Source: Acidobacteriaceae bacterium
GTDB taxonomy: Bacteria > Acidobacteriota > Terriglobia > Terriglobales > Acidobacteriaceae
Direction: 5' to 3'
NCBI GenBank assembly: GCA_030038435.1
Contig: JASHOY010000192.1
Coordinates: forward strand, 1 to 57,186
Length of the DNA stretch: 57,186 bases
A program made the position numbers and the translations under genes. The notes below the pieces were generated by a model. The model saw only the letters and a list, made by a program, of their open reading frames with translations, was not told where the DNA came from and searched no databases. Positions 24,902-32,226 of the stretch are shown here, piece after piece. The stretch's first letter is position 1. Each line of letters begins with the position of its first letter.

Positions 24902-26917
24902 ATGGCAGTATCCGTGACGACCGCCCGGGAAACGACCTTGGCACGCCCCAGACGGGCGCCATCGGTGACCGCTGTCTGGCTGCTGTTCCTGGCCGTTTTC
25001 GCCGCCGTACAGTTTGCATCGCTGTTCAGCCCGCCACTGCTCGACGACGCGGATGCGGCTCATGCCGAGACCGCGCAGCGCATGGTCGAAACCGGCAACT
25101 GGGTCACGCCCAAAATCGACGGCATCCGCTACCTTGAAAAGCCGCCGCTCCCGGACTGGTTCGCGGCCATCGACTACAAGATCTTCGGAGAGAATGTTTT
25201 TTCCGCGCACCTGCCCAACGCTCTGGCCATGCTCGGCCTGGTGTGGCTGGCGTGGCTGTGGACGCGCCGCGCCTGGGGCGACCGCGCCGGCCTCTATGCC
25301 GGGCTGTTTGTGCTCACCGCCATAGGGCCGTTCCTGTTCACACGCTTCATGATTCCTGAGGCGATGCTGAGCTTCTTTCTGCTGCTATCGCTTTATTGCT
25401 TCCTCTCGGGACTGGAGTCCAGCCGCCCCAGCCGCTTTTACTGCATGTGGGCCGCGCTGGCCCTGGCCACTCTGGCCAAGGGCCTGATGGCGCCCATCTT
25501 CCTAATCGCCGCCGGGGTGCCGTTTCTGCTGCTCACGGGCCAGTGGCGGCGCTGGCGCAATCTGAAGCTGTTCTCAGGCCCGCTGCTCTACCTGGCGATT
25601 GCCGCCCCGTGGCATATTCTCTGCGCCTTGGCCAACCCCGATCAGGGCCATCCGGTCGGCAATCACCCCACCATCGGCAACGTCCACGGCTTCCTCTACT
25701 TCTACTTCATCAACGAGCAGGTCGATCGCTTCTTCGGCACGCGTTATCCGGTGGACTACAACAAGCTGCCTGGCCCGCTCTACTGGTCGCTGCACCTGGT
25801 TTGGCTTTACCCATGGAGCCTGTTCCTGCCGGTGCTGGCGGTGGTGGCGTGGAAGACTCGGCACGGTTGGATGCAGCATCTGCGCCGCGATGCCGGCCAG
25901 ACGGTAGACTTCTACCTCGACAATGCAGCTCGCGAAGATGTTGCCACTTACATCAAGAACCTCAAATTCCGCGTGCGCTCGGCGTGGCTGCTGGGTCTGT
26001 TTGCGGCATTCATCATCGTCTTCTTCTCGATTTCCACCAACCAGGAGTACTACACCTTCGAGGCGTGGACGCCAATTCTCATGCTCATCGCAGGCATGAT
26101 CGCCGGCGTGGAAGAAGAAAATGCGGCGCGCGGGGCCGATGACCGTCCCTGCCCGGTTTCAACCAAATGGCTCAGCGGCGCACAGGCTGTCTTCGCGGCC
26201 ATCGGCGTTCTGTCCGCCTGCGCGCTGGGCTGGGGCTTGTGGGTTTCGCGTAACGTGGCCCACCCGGGACAGATCGGCGACCTGCTGGCCCACCGCGATG
26301 TGGCTGGCTACACACTTTCCATGTCGCACATCTTCGATCTGACCGGCCGCTCGTTTGCCGCCTTGCGTCTACCGGCCTCTCTGGCCGCGATCGCACTGCT
26401 TGCCGGGGCGGTTGTGGGCTGGGCGATGCGGCGCAAGGGGCGCCACCTGGGCGCGACGCTCAGCATCGTCTTCTCCATGGGCCTCTTCCTGGTCGCCGCG
26501 CACATTGCCTTCGCAGAATTTGCGCCTATGCTGACCTCAAAACCGATGGCCGACACCATCATGGCCAAGGGCACGCCGGCGGACACCTTCATCATCTACG
26601 GGGACCAGTCGGATGCTTCGTCGGTGATTTTTTACACTAACAAATTCTTCCACGAGCGTCCCGCAGACATCGTGATGCCGCGCTGCGGCCAGGACAGCCA
26701 GGGATCGACGCTGCTCTGGGGCTCCTGCTACCCCGACGCGCCGGATATCTTCCTCAATGACGCCAGGCTTTCGCAGATGTGGGGCACCGGCAATCGCAAG
26801 TGGCTCTTCGCGCAGGGCCGCTACCGCGCCAAAGTCGAGCATTTGCTGGCCGGGAGGCTTTATCCGGTGGAGACGCTCTATGACAAAACTCTGTACACGG
26901 ATCGGCCGGTGAAGTAG
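24902..26917 (+). CDS. GT39/ArnT-type lipid-linked glycosyltransferase
   Basis: A 671-residue polytopic membrane protein of the dolichyl/undecaprenyl-phosphate-mannose glycosyltransferase clan (PMT_2, ArnT-like). It transfers a sugar from a polyprenyl-phosphate donor to an acceptor in the envelope. The first periplasmic loop has the acidic motif LLDDADAAHAETAQRM followed by YLEKPPLPDW, both typical of ArnT. About 11 helices follow, then a soluble C-terminal domain from about residue 545. The start ATG 24902 (MAVSV) is preferred though the frame is open farther left. It is divergent from the SDR gene. No lipid A or polymer gene nearby tells the acceptor. An imperfect hairpin follows its stop. 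Confidence 0.8.
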   Translation: MAVSVTTARETTLARPRRAPSVTAVWLLFLAVFAAVQFASLFSPPLLDDADAAHAETAQRMVETGNWVTPKIDGIRYLEKPPLPDWFAAIDYKIFGENVFSAHLPNALAMLGLVWLAWLWTRRAWGDRAGLYAGLFVLTAIGPFLFTRFMIPEAMLSFFLLLSLYCFLSGLESSRPSRFYCMWAALALATLAKGLMAPIFLIAAGVPFLLLTGQWRRWRNLKLFSGPLLYLAIAAPWHILCALANPDQGHPVGNHPTIGNVHGFLYFYFINEQVDRFFGTRYPVDYNKLPGPLYWSLHLVWLYPWSLFLPVLAVVAWKTRHGWMQHLRRDAGQTVDFYLDNAAREDVATYIKNLKFRVRSAWLLGLFAAFIIVFFSISTNQEYYTFEAWTPILMLIAGMIAGVEEENAARGADDRPCPVSTKWLSGAQAVFAAIGVLSACALGWGLWVSRNVAHPGQIGDLLAHRDVAGYTLSMSHIFDLTGRSFAALRLPASLAAIALLAGAVVGWAMRRKGRHLGATLSIVFSMGLFLVAAHIAFAEFAPMLTSKPMADTIMAKGTPADTFIIYGDQSDASSVIFYTNKFFHERPADIVMPRCGQDSQGSTLLWGSCYPDAPDIFLNDARLSQMWGTGNRKWLFAQGRYRAKVEHLLAGRLYPVETLYDKTLYTDRPVK

Positions 26918-26918
26918 C

Positions 26919-26940
26919 GAGTCGGCAAGTCGGCCGGCTC
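26919..26940 (+). terminator. Weak hairpin after the GT39 gene, possible terminator
   Basis: GAGTCGGC and GCCGGCTC form an 8-bp stem with one G-T wobble and a 6-nt loop, directly behind the stop of the glycosyltransferase gene. No U-tract follows, so it may instead be a rho-dependent or transcript-stabilising structure. It lies between two convergent genes. Confidence 0.3.
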
Positions 26941-27073
26941 ACTGTTCCAGACGACGCACTGCAAGCTCTGATCCGGCAGGCGAGATGATTCAGGCCGGCT
27001 GCGCCTGGAGCGGCCCACATCTCGACCTGTGCCGGCGCCCAAGTCCCGAAGACCCAGGCATGGCAACTCAACC

Positions 27074-28852
27074 TCAAAGCTGTCTCACTTCACAAGGTAG
27101 CGCCACTGAAGTCAAGCCTCCACCGAACTCGAGCAATATCTCTCCGGGAGGTTCGAGTTGTGCCGTCTGAGGTATTGTCGGCCGTTTCAATATGCGAAGC
27201 GAATTCACCGTCACATCCTCGGCCACGCCGATTGAGAAAGTCGGATTCTCATCGGTCAGGATGGGAAGCTGGATCGGAACTGTATCCAATCTCTCTCCGT
27301 TGAGGTTTAGTTGAATGCGCGTAGCCGCGGGATCAGGCGCAATCACCAGCCCTGCATCCTGGCCGGGAGAGGGTTGCCATCGATAAAGCAGATGCGTCTC
27401 CGCTTGCTCCCCGCCCAGCTCTTCCGGCGAGAGACACCGCGCCCAAATGCGGATTTTGCCGATCCGCCCCGCGAAACCCCGGCCGCCCGCGATCAATCGT
27501 CCATCAGATTCGCTGTTCATGGCGAAATCGTTCCACTCGGCCGTCAACCTGCCGTCGATGAACATCTGCATCATGGCGCGACTTCGAGTGACAGCCAGGC
27601 GCACTCTGCGCGGCGGCAGCGACTCCGGCGCGTGCCATTCCTGCCCCTGTTCACGCTCGCCAATGACGCTGAAGAACGGCCGCCGCGCGTCGTCCAGACC
27701 GATGGCCCAGGAAGTTTGTCCTTCGCACCGGATCACATGGCACGAGGCTGCGGCCCGGGCAGCCGCCATAATCACTTCAACGGTGAATTCGCCTGCCATT
27801 TCGCCGCCGCGCCACTCCCCCAGATCGAGAACTTCGCGGCTACCCAGCACCACGTTCCAGCTTCGTTCAAACGTAGCCGCCAAATGAGCGCAAGAATTTG
27901 CAGGAACCAGCTGGCGGGACGCGACCGCGACAGTTCCCATTCCTGCGCAAAATCTCAGGCCCTGGACATCCTTGATGCTGCGACTGGCAATCCCGCTGAG
28001 GAGCGGGACGTTTTCCTTTTCGGAGCAAAGATTCCAGCCCTCGCCCTGCTCGTGAGAACTCTGGGGAAATCGCCAAGCCGCCACAAGGCCAGCTTCGTCT
28101 CCTCTGATCGCTTCAAGGGTATGCCGGTTCAAATCGTCTCGCGATAGCACCCTGTTCCAGATGGACATGCTCATGAGCGATCCGCAAAATGAGTAGTCGT
28201 TCAAAAAACTCGACGGGTCACGGAAACGTTCCGGCATCTGTCCAAAGACCAGGCATCCTCCGCCGGGAATCGATTGCCCCAGACCCAGAGTCGCCGAGAA
28301 GCGAGCTTCTCCCAGAGTTGCCGTGGAGTGCGCCAATGCCGCGGAAATGCTTGCCTGGCCATCGTCCTGAAAAACACGCAGACTGCCGGTTCGCCCATCC
28401 CAGGTTACGGCGATGCGCTGCCATTGGCTGTAATCGAGCCGGATGCCGGTCTCGCAGGATTGCCCCATTATGGCCACTGTGAGCCCCGCGCGCCCGTTCT
28501 CGTACAGAGCGAACGCGCAGCGATCGCCACTCTCCCGGGTATGGCTTCGATACGAGATCAGCGTGGGATACGACGCCGCCCGAAAAGGGCAGATAAGGCA
28601 TTCCACGGTGAGGCGCTGTTCCGGAAACCCGACCATCCCGGGAACCATGAGCCAGCTTTGCGGCTTTCCGCGATGAAATGCGATTGAACCGACGGGGTCC
28701 AGAGTTACTGCATAGCGTGCGTGTACCGATCGCATGGTAAGCAGGGCACATGGAGCCGGATGGAGGCCGCACTGCGCCGAAACTTCGACCGTGAAGTCAT
28801 GGTTCCATGCCGCACGGCGCAGCTCTCGTGTGGCGATCCGGGCCGCCTCCAT
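27074..28852 (-). CDS. LamG/concanavalin-like protein ending the NRPS operon
   Basis: A 592-residue protein. ATG 28852 is chosen as start: it overlaps the preceding stop (TGATG) and has GGAGG at good distance. It contains two LamG-type jelly-roll domains, the first about residues 70-250 (YSQWQRIAVTWDGRTGSLRVFQD; quoted in parts as WQRIAVTWDGRTG) and the second about 330-470 (RVRLAVTRSRAMMQMFIDGR; conserved LAVTRS and MFIDG), each followed by a strand of the type SIWNRVLSRDDL or IRIWARCLSPEEL. There is no signal peptide, unusual for this fold. It is the last gene of the biosynthetic operon, coupled to the YqcI/YcgG gene. It could bind the product or a glycan, but this is speculation. Confidence 0.6.
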   Translation of the reverse strand: MEAARIATRELRRAAWNHDFTVEVSAQCGLHPAPCALLTMRSVHARYAVTLDPVGSIAFHRGKPQSWLMVPGMVGFPEQRLTVECLICPFRAASYPTLISYRSHTRESGDRCAFALYENGRAGLTVAIMGQSCETGIRLDYSQWQRIAVTWDGRTGSLRVFQDDGQASISAALAHSTATLGEARFSATLGLGQSIPGGGCLVFGQMPERFRDPSSFLNDYSFCGSLMSMSIWNRVLSRDDLNRHTLEAIRGDEAGLVAAWRFPQSSHEQGEGWNLCSEKENVPLLSGIASRSIKDVQGLRFCAGMGTVAVASRQLVPANSCAHLAATFERSWNVVLGSREVLDLGEWRGGEMAGEFTVEVIMAAARAAASCHVIRCEGQTSWAIGLDDARRPFFSVIGEREQGQEWHAPESLPPRRVRLAVTRSRAMMQMFIDGRLTAEWNDFAMNSESDGRLIAGGRGFAGRIGKIRIWARCLSPEELGGEQAETHLLYRWQPSPGQDAGLVIAPDPAATRIQLNLNGERLDTVPIQLPILTDENPTFSIGVAEDVTVNSLRILKRPTIPQTAQLEPPGEILLEFGGGLTSVALPCEVRQL

Positions 28853-29544
28853 CAGGACGCCTCCCACCACCGCACCGGCGGGTCTCCGGCATGCAAAGGC
28901 CGCACGAACCGGTAAGCGTCGAATGGCGCAGCGCTGATCTGCGTGTCGTAGGGGCGGCCGTGCCGTTCGAAGGCCCTGCGCACTACGGCACGCGTCTCGG
29001 CCGAGATAGCGGTCTCACACGCGTGAAATGCCTTGCGGAAGGAATGCCTTGGTTGAAAGAGGATATAGGTGTCTTGGCACCCGAAGCCGTAGCGCGAATT
29101 CGTTGCCGCATAACAGGACGAGAAGCTGTTGACGAATAATTTCTCACTCCCGTAGCAAAACGCCCAAGCCGGATCCTCAATCTCCTGGTGCATGCAATGT
29201 TCGCCCGAAGGATCGTGATCGCTCAGCCATTCCAGCACCAGCCGCGTAGTCCGCGCAAGATCCTCGAGAGTGGCCCCGTAGCGTTCTCCGCGCAACTCCA
29301 GAATGTATCCATCCAGCGACAACTCGTGGGCCAGATCAAGGAAGAGCTCAAAATCGGGCAGAATGTGCTTGAGGTTGGCGTCGAGCCCCGCTGCCCGATC
29401 CCAGTCCGGACAACCCCAGAGTCGCGATTGTGGCGAATAGACACACTGGGTATTCTGTTGCACGCGTTGGAAGCGTGAATGCGCCGGCGTGATTCCGCCC
29501 CAAGCGCCATAGTCGGCTATCGGCTTGCAGGTCGAACTTGCCAT
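28852..29544 (-). CDS. YqcI/YcgG-family protein, putative haem-dependent N-oxygenase (GntA-like)
   Basis: A 230-residue protein of the YqcI/YcgG family. Supporting stretches are CVYSPQSRLWGCPDWD near the N-terminus, DGYILELRGERYG, and the family core IEDPAWAFCYGSEKLFVNSF, then TYILFQPRHSF. One member, GntA of guanitoxin biosynthesis, is described as haem-dependent and N-hydroxylates a guanidine-containing amino acid, so an N-oxygenation is a fair hypothesis here. The start ATG 29544 has GGAG nine bases before it; the gene is 5 bp after the radical SAM gene and overlaps the next one. The haem ligand cannot be assigned from sequence. Its place among NRPS tailoring genes supports a biosynthetic role. 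Confidence 0.6.
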   Translation of the reverse strand: MASSTCKPIADYGAWGGITPAHSRFQRVQQNTQCVYSPQSRLWGCPDWDRAAGLDANLKHILPDFELFLDLAHELSLDGYILELRGERYGATLEDLARTTRLVLEWLSDHDPSGEHCMHQEIEDPAWAFCYGSEKLFVNSFSSCYAATNSRYGFGCQDTYILFQPRHSFRKAFHACETAISAETRAVVRRAFERHGRPYDTQISAAPFDAYRFVRPLHAGDPPVRWWEAS

Positions 29545-29549
29545 TCTGC

Positions 29550-30593
29550 TCAGGCTCCAAACGAGGCGCCATAGTCGGCAGCTCGGGCTTTGAGTTGCGT
29601 CTGGCTGTTAAAGCGGGTGATTGCGATCTTGATCAGGTCTGAAGAGAAGTCCTCGCGCGCGCGATAGGTTCCCATGTCTTTGGCGAGTCCCTCAGAGGTC
29701 AGTCCCAGGTACACGCGAATGCCTTCGCGTTTTTTCTTCTCCGCCAGTTGAATCACATCGGTGAGTCGCGGCGGCCGGTATGAGGGAGACCTCAAAGCTT
29801 CGGCATGCCACGGCGTGCCTTGGGCGTTGTACATTGGATTCAGCCTTATGGAAAAGGGAATTTCACGCTGTCCGCATTCCCGCGCGACGTAGTCGATCGA
29901 CAGTTCCGCCTCCGCAATGGCATCTTCGTCAGTCATCGTCGGCGCGGGCTTAAAGAGCACATAAGTGGTCAATTCTGCGCCGGCAGAGGCTACGATGTCG
30001 AGCCCTTTCAGAAAAGCGGAGAGTGGCTCCCGCTTGCCCAGCACGACATCCCGCAGGTGCGGGTCCTGAGTCTCGAAACCGGTGAGAATGTCCAGTTTCT
30101 TACCGCAGGCCGTTCCCAACTCAGCCAGCCGTTCCTTTCGGATGAATTCCAGCCGGGTTTCCAACACCACTTTGCGAATGCGCGGCAGCACCCGCGTTGA
30201 CTCGACGATCTGGGTCAGCGCTTCACGTGGAAAAGTGGTTTCATCGAAGACCGATCCTTCATTGGCAACGGTGAGGCGCTCCAGTACGCCGATCGAGTGC
30301 TTGACTTCGTGAATCACGTAGAGGAATTGCGCCAACACGTGTTCGGCGTCAACCCACTCGTGCGACGATTTGAAGGGCAGTGCGCAGAACTTGCACTGAT
30401 ACGCGCATCGCTTGGTGTTGAACAGAATCGCCAGATCCTGCTCGCCGAGAAAGTTGCGATGCAAGAAAAAGTGGGGTTGCGTTTTGACCGGCGCCGAAGT
30501 TCCCATGGGCTTGGGGGGGCCGAATTGCCGGTACAATTCCCGTATCGAATCTGTGGGACCCATAGTTACGGTCCCGTTCTGGACGTTCAACAT
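29550..30593 (-). CDS. Radical SAM enzyme, RaSEA/Elp3-like in layout
   Basis: A 347-residue protein with the iron-sulfur motif CAYQCKFC (Cys x3 Cys x2 Cys), here about residues 68-75, which binds a [4Fe-4S] cluster and S-adenosylmethionine to make the 5'-deoxyadenosyl radical. The later parts (ANEGSVFDETTFPREAL, KVVLETRLEFIRKERLAEL, FETQDPHLRDVVLGK) resemble the archaeosine-synthase-associated (RaSEA) and Elp3 group; no methyltransferase, B12 or SPASM domain is evident. AAGGAG precedes ATG 30593, which overlaps the ATP-grasp stop (ATGTTGA). It probably tailors the peptide product or an unusual building block; the exact chemistry is open. Confidence 0.72.
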   Translation of the reverse strand: MLNVQNGTVTMGPTDSIRELYRQFGPPKPMGTSAPVKTQPHFFLHRNFLGEQDLAILFNTKRCAYQCKFCALPFKSSHEWVDAEHVLAQFLYVIHEVKHSIGVLERLTVANEGSVFDETTFPREALTQIVESTRVLPRIRKVVLETRLEFIRKERLAELGTACGKKLDILTGFETQDPHLRDVVLGKREPLSAFLKGLDIVASAGAELTTYVLFKPAPTMTDEDAIAEAELSIDYVARECGQREIPFSIRLNPMYNAQGTPWHAEALRSPSYRPPRLTDVIQLAEKKKREGIRVYLGLTSEGLAKDMGTYRAREDFSSDLIKIAITRFNSQTQLKARAADYGASFGA

Positions 30594-31579
30594 TGCGGTC
30601 TCCTTTTCTGTTTGCTTCGTTGGTAGGCGCTTAATACGATGGCTTTGAGCAGGGCAGCGTGACCAATGCCGGTCCAGGTTCCGGACCAGGTTCGCGTAGA
30701 TGGAATCAACGAAGGGTTAGGGTTTGCCTCCAGGAATGCCCACTCGCCCGAGGGCGTCAGCCTCACATCCAGCCGTCCGAAATCGCGCAATTCAAGAGCG
30801 GTGACGGTTCGCAAGGTGAGTTCCGTAATCCGCTGGCGTTGACTTCTGGTCAGGTTGGCCGAGCCTACGCGGCGCAGTACGCTGCGTCTATACTGAGGGT
30901 CCATCTTGAAACGCGTGCAGGCCAGAAAAGCCCGCGACCCGCTGCGGAGGAAGTATTCGCGGGGAAACAGCACGCGGTCGCCGACAAAGTTCACCAGCAT
31001 TTCTCGGCCACCAACATATTCCTCGCAAATCACATCTTCGACGCCCATGCGGAATAAGCGTCTTACCTGGTTTTGCAGCGCTTTCCGGGAGCGAACCAGG
31101 GATGCCCTCGTGATCTCCTCGGAAGAATCGCCGAATCGTGGCTTCACCACCAGCGGAAAACGAATTTCGGCTGGTGGGTTGCGGTTTTCGCGATCGATCA
31201 CGAAGAACTCAGGAGTGCGGAAGCCTTCGCGTCCGGCAATGAGCTTGCTGTACGCCTTGTCGCGGCACAACATGAGCCCCCGCGCACCTGGTCCGGTATA
31301 GCTGATTCCCAGCAGGTCCAGCAGAGCAACGACATGGGTGTCCCAGGCTCGGTTGGAATTGGCGTGCTCGGTCAAATTGAAAACCACGTCCGGCTTTTCT
31401 CGCGCCGCCCAATCGATGAGATCCGCCGGCCCCTCGAATTTTTTGATCACTACCCGCCTTGCCAGGCGCCGCAGTCCCTCCACTACGTGACGATCGGGCT
31501 GCCCCGCGGCGAATTGCAGCGACTTGCCGATGAATACCTCGGAGTCTGCGAGCACGGCGACATTCAGGTTCAGCATCAC
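30587..31579 (-). CDS. ATP-grasp ligase, D-Ala-D-Ala-ligase-like
   Basis: A 330-residue ATP-grasp enzyme. The N-terminal domain has NLTEHANSNRAWDTHVVALL and GISYTGPGARGLMLCRDKAYSK (the DDL-type region; GISYTGPG). The ATP-binding part starts at PLVVKPRFGDSSEEI, and the metal site is in RLDVRLTPSGEWAFLEANPNPS. Such enzymes join an acid and an amine with ATP by an acyl phosphate. In an NRPS operon they may form an extra amide or peptide bond or act on a free amino acid. The start is GTG 31579 or ATG 31576, either of which overlaps the stop of the oxygenase gene; an AGGA lies before it. Confidence 0.75.
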   Translation of the reverse strand: MMLNLNVAVLADSEVFIGKSLQFAAGQPDRHVVEGLRRLARRVVIKKFEGPADLIDWAAREKPDVVFNLTEHANSNRAWDTHVVALLDLLGISYTGPGARGLMLCRDKAYSKLIAGREGFRTPEFFVIDRENRNPPAEIRFPLVVKPRFGDSSEEITRASLVRSRKALQNQVRRLFRMGVEDVICEEYVGGREMLVNFVGDRVLFPREYFLRSGSRAFLACTRFKMDPQYRRSVLRRVGSANLTRSQRQRITELTLRTVTALELRDFGRLDVRLTPSGEWAFLEANPNPSLIPSTRTWSGTWTGIGHAALLKAIVLSAYQRSKQKRRPQC

Positions 31580-32226
31580 GATTTCCTGTGCCTCTTCACG
31601 GGCCGGCGCGTAGGCGAGACGCTGGTAATGTCAAAACTGACCGCGATGCGCGGCGAGTCTGAGAGGTTAGGCGATACATCGTGCGGCAGCCATGACGGAA
31701 ACACGACCAGCGCTCCGGCTTCGGGCTGGTACGACCGGATGTGCTGCGTATAGGGAGTTTCTTCGCGAAGCGGTGGGCGCAGCATGCGCACGTCTGCCCG
31801 CGGGTCGTGAAAGTTCAGGGCTGCGGAGGGATCGGGCGACTGCAGGTAATACACGCCGCTAAAAAAGCAGTCGGGATGCCGATGCACGAAGTTGTAGGCG
31901 AATTTCTGATTGCGGACTGCCCACATTGAGGCGATAACGAAGCGATGCTGCTTGGTATCCAGCTTTAAAACCGAAGCGACTTCCGTCTCGATCAGCCGCA
32001 GTGCCAACCGGGCCAGAGGCGCGAATGCGGGGCGGCATTGCAGATCGTCGCGACTGTGCCACCCAAGCACATTCGAGCGTTCAAGCGCCGGTTCGGCACC
32101 GTAAAGCGTCTCGACTTCACGAAGCATCCGCGCATTTTCACGCTCGAAGCCCGTCAATCGTGTCCGCCATACAGGCGTCGGGAAGAGGCATTCCAGCCGC
32201 ATCTTCAAGTCACTGCGGTTGCTCAC
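31576..32226 (-). CDS. Putative Fe(II)/2-oxoglutarate oxygenase (TIGR02466/PF13759 type)
   Basis: A 216-residue protein. GTG 32226 is chosen as start: it overlaps the NRPS stop (GTGA) and follows GGAGG by 5 bp. The family pattern is visible: HRHPDCFFSGVYYLQSP, LNFHDPRAD and VVFPSWLPHDVSPN, then RIAVSFDI. The His of HxHP or FHD and of PHD are candidate iron ligands; the Arg in RIAVSF is a candidate for 2-oxoglutarate binding. Related enzymes hydroxylate amino acid side chains. In this cluster, a new hydroxyl could then take the carbamoyl group made by the carbamoyltransferase. The order of the steps is inference. Confidence 0.72.
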   Translation of the reverse strand: MSNRSDLKMRLECLFPTPVWRTRLTGFERENARMLREVETLYGAEPALERSNVLGWHSRDDLQCRPAFAPLARLALRLIETEVASVLKLDTKQHRFVIASMWAVRNQKFAYNFVHRHPDCFFSGVYYLQSPDPSAALNFHDPRADVRMLRPPLREETPYTQHIRSYQPEAGALVVFPSWLPHDVSPNLSDSPRIAVSFDITSVSPTRRPVKRHRKS

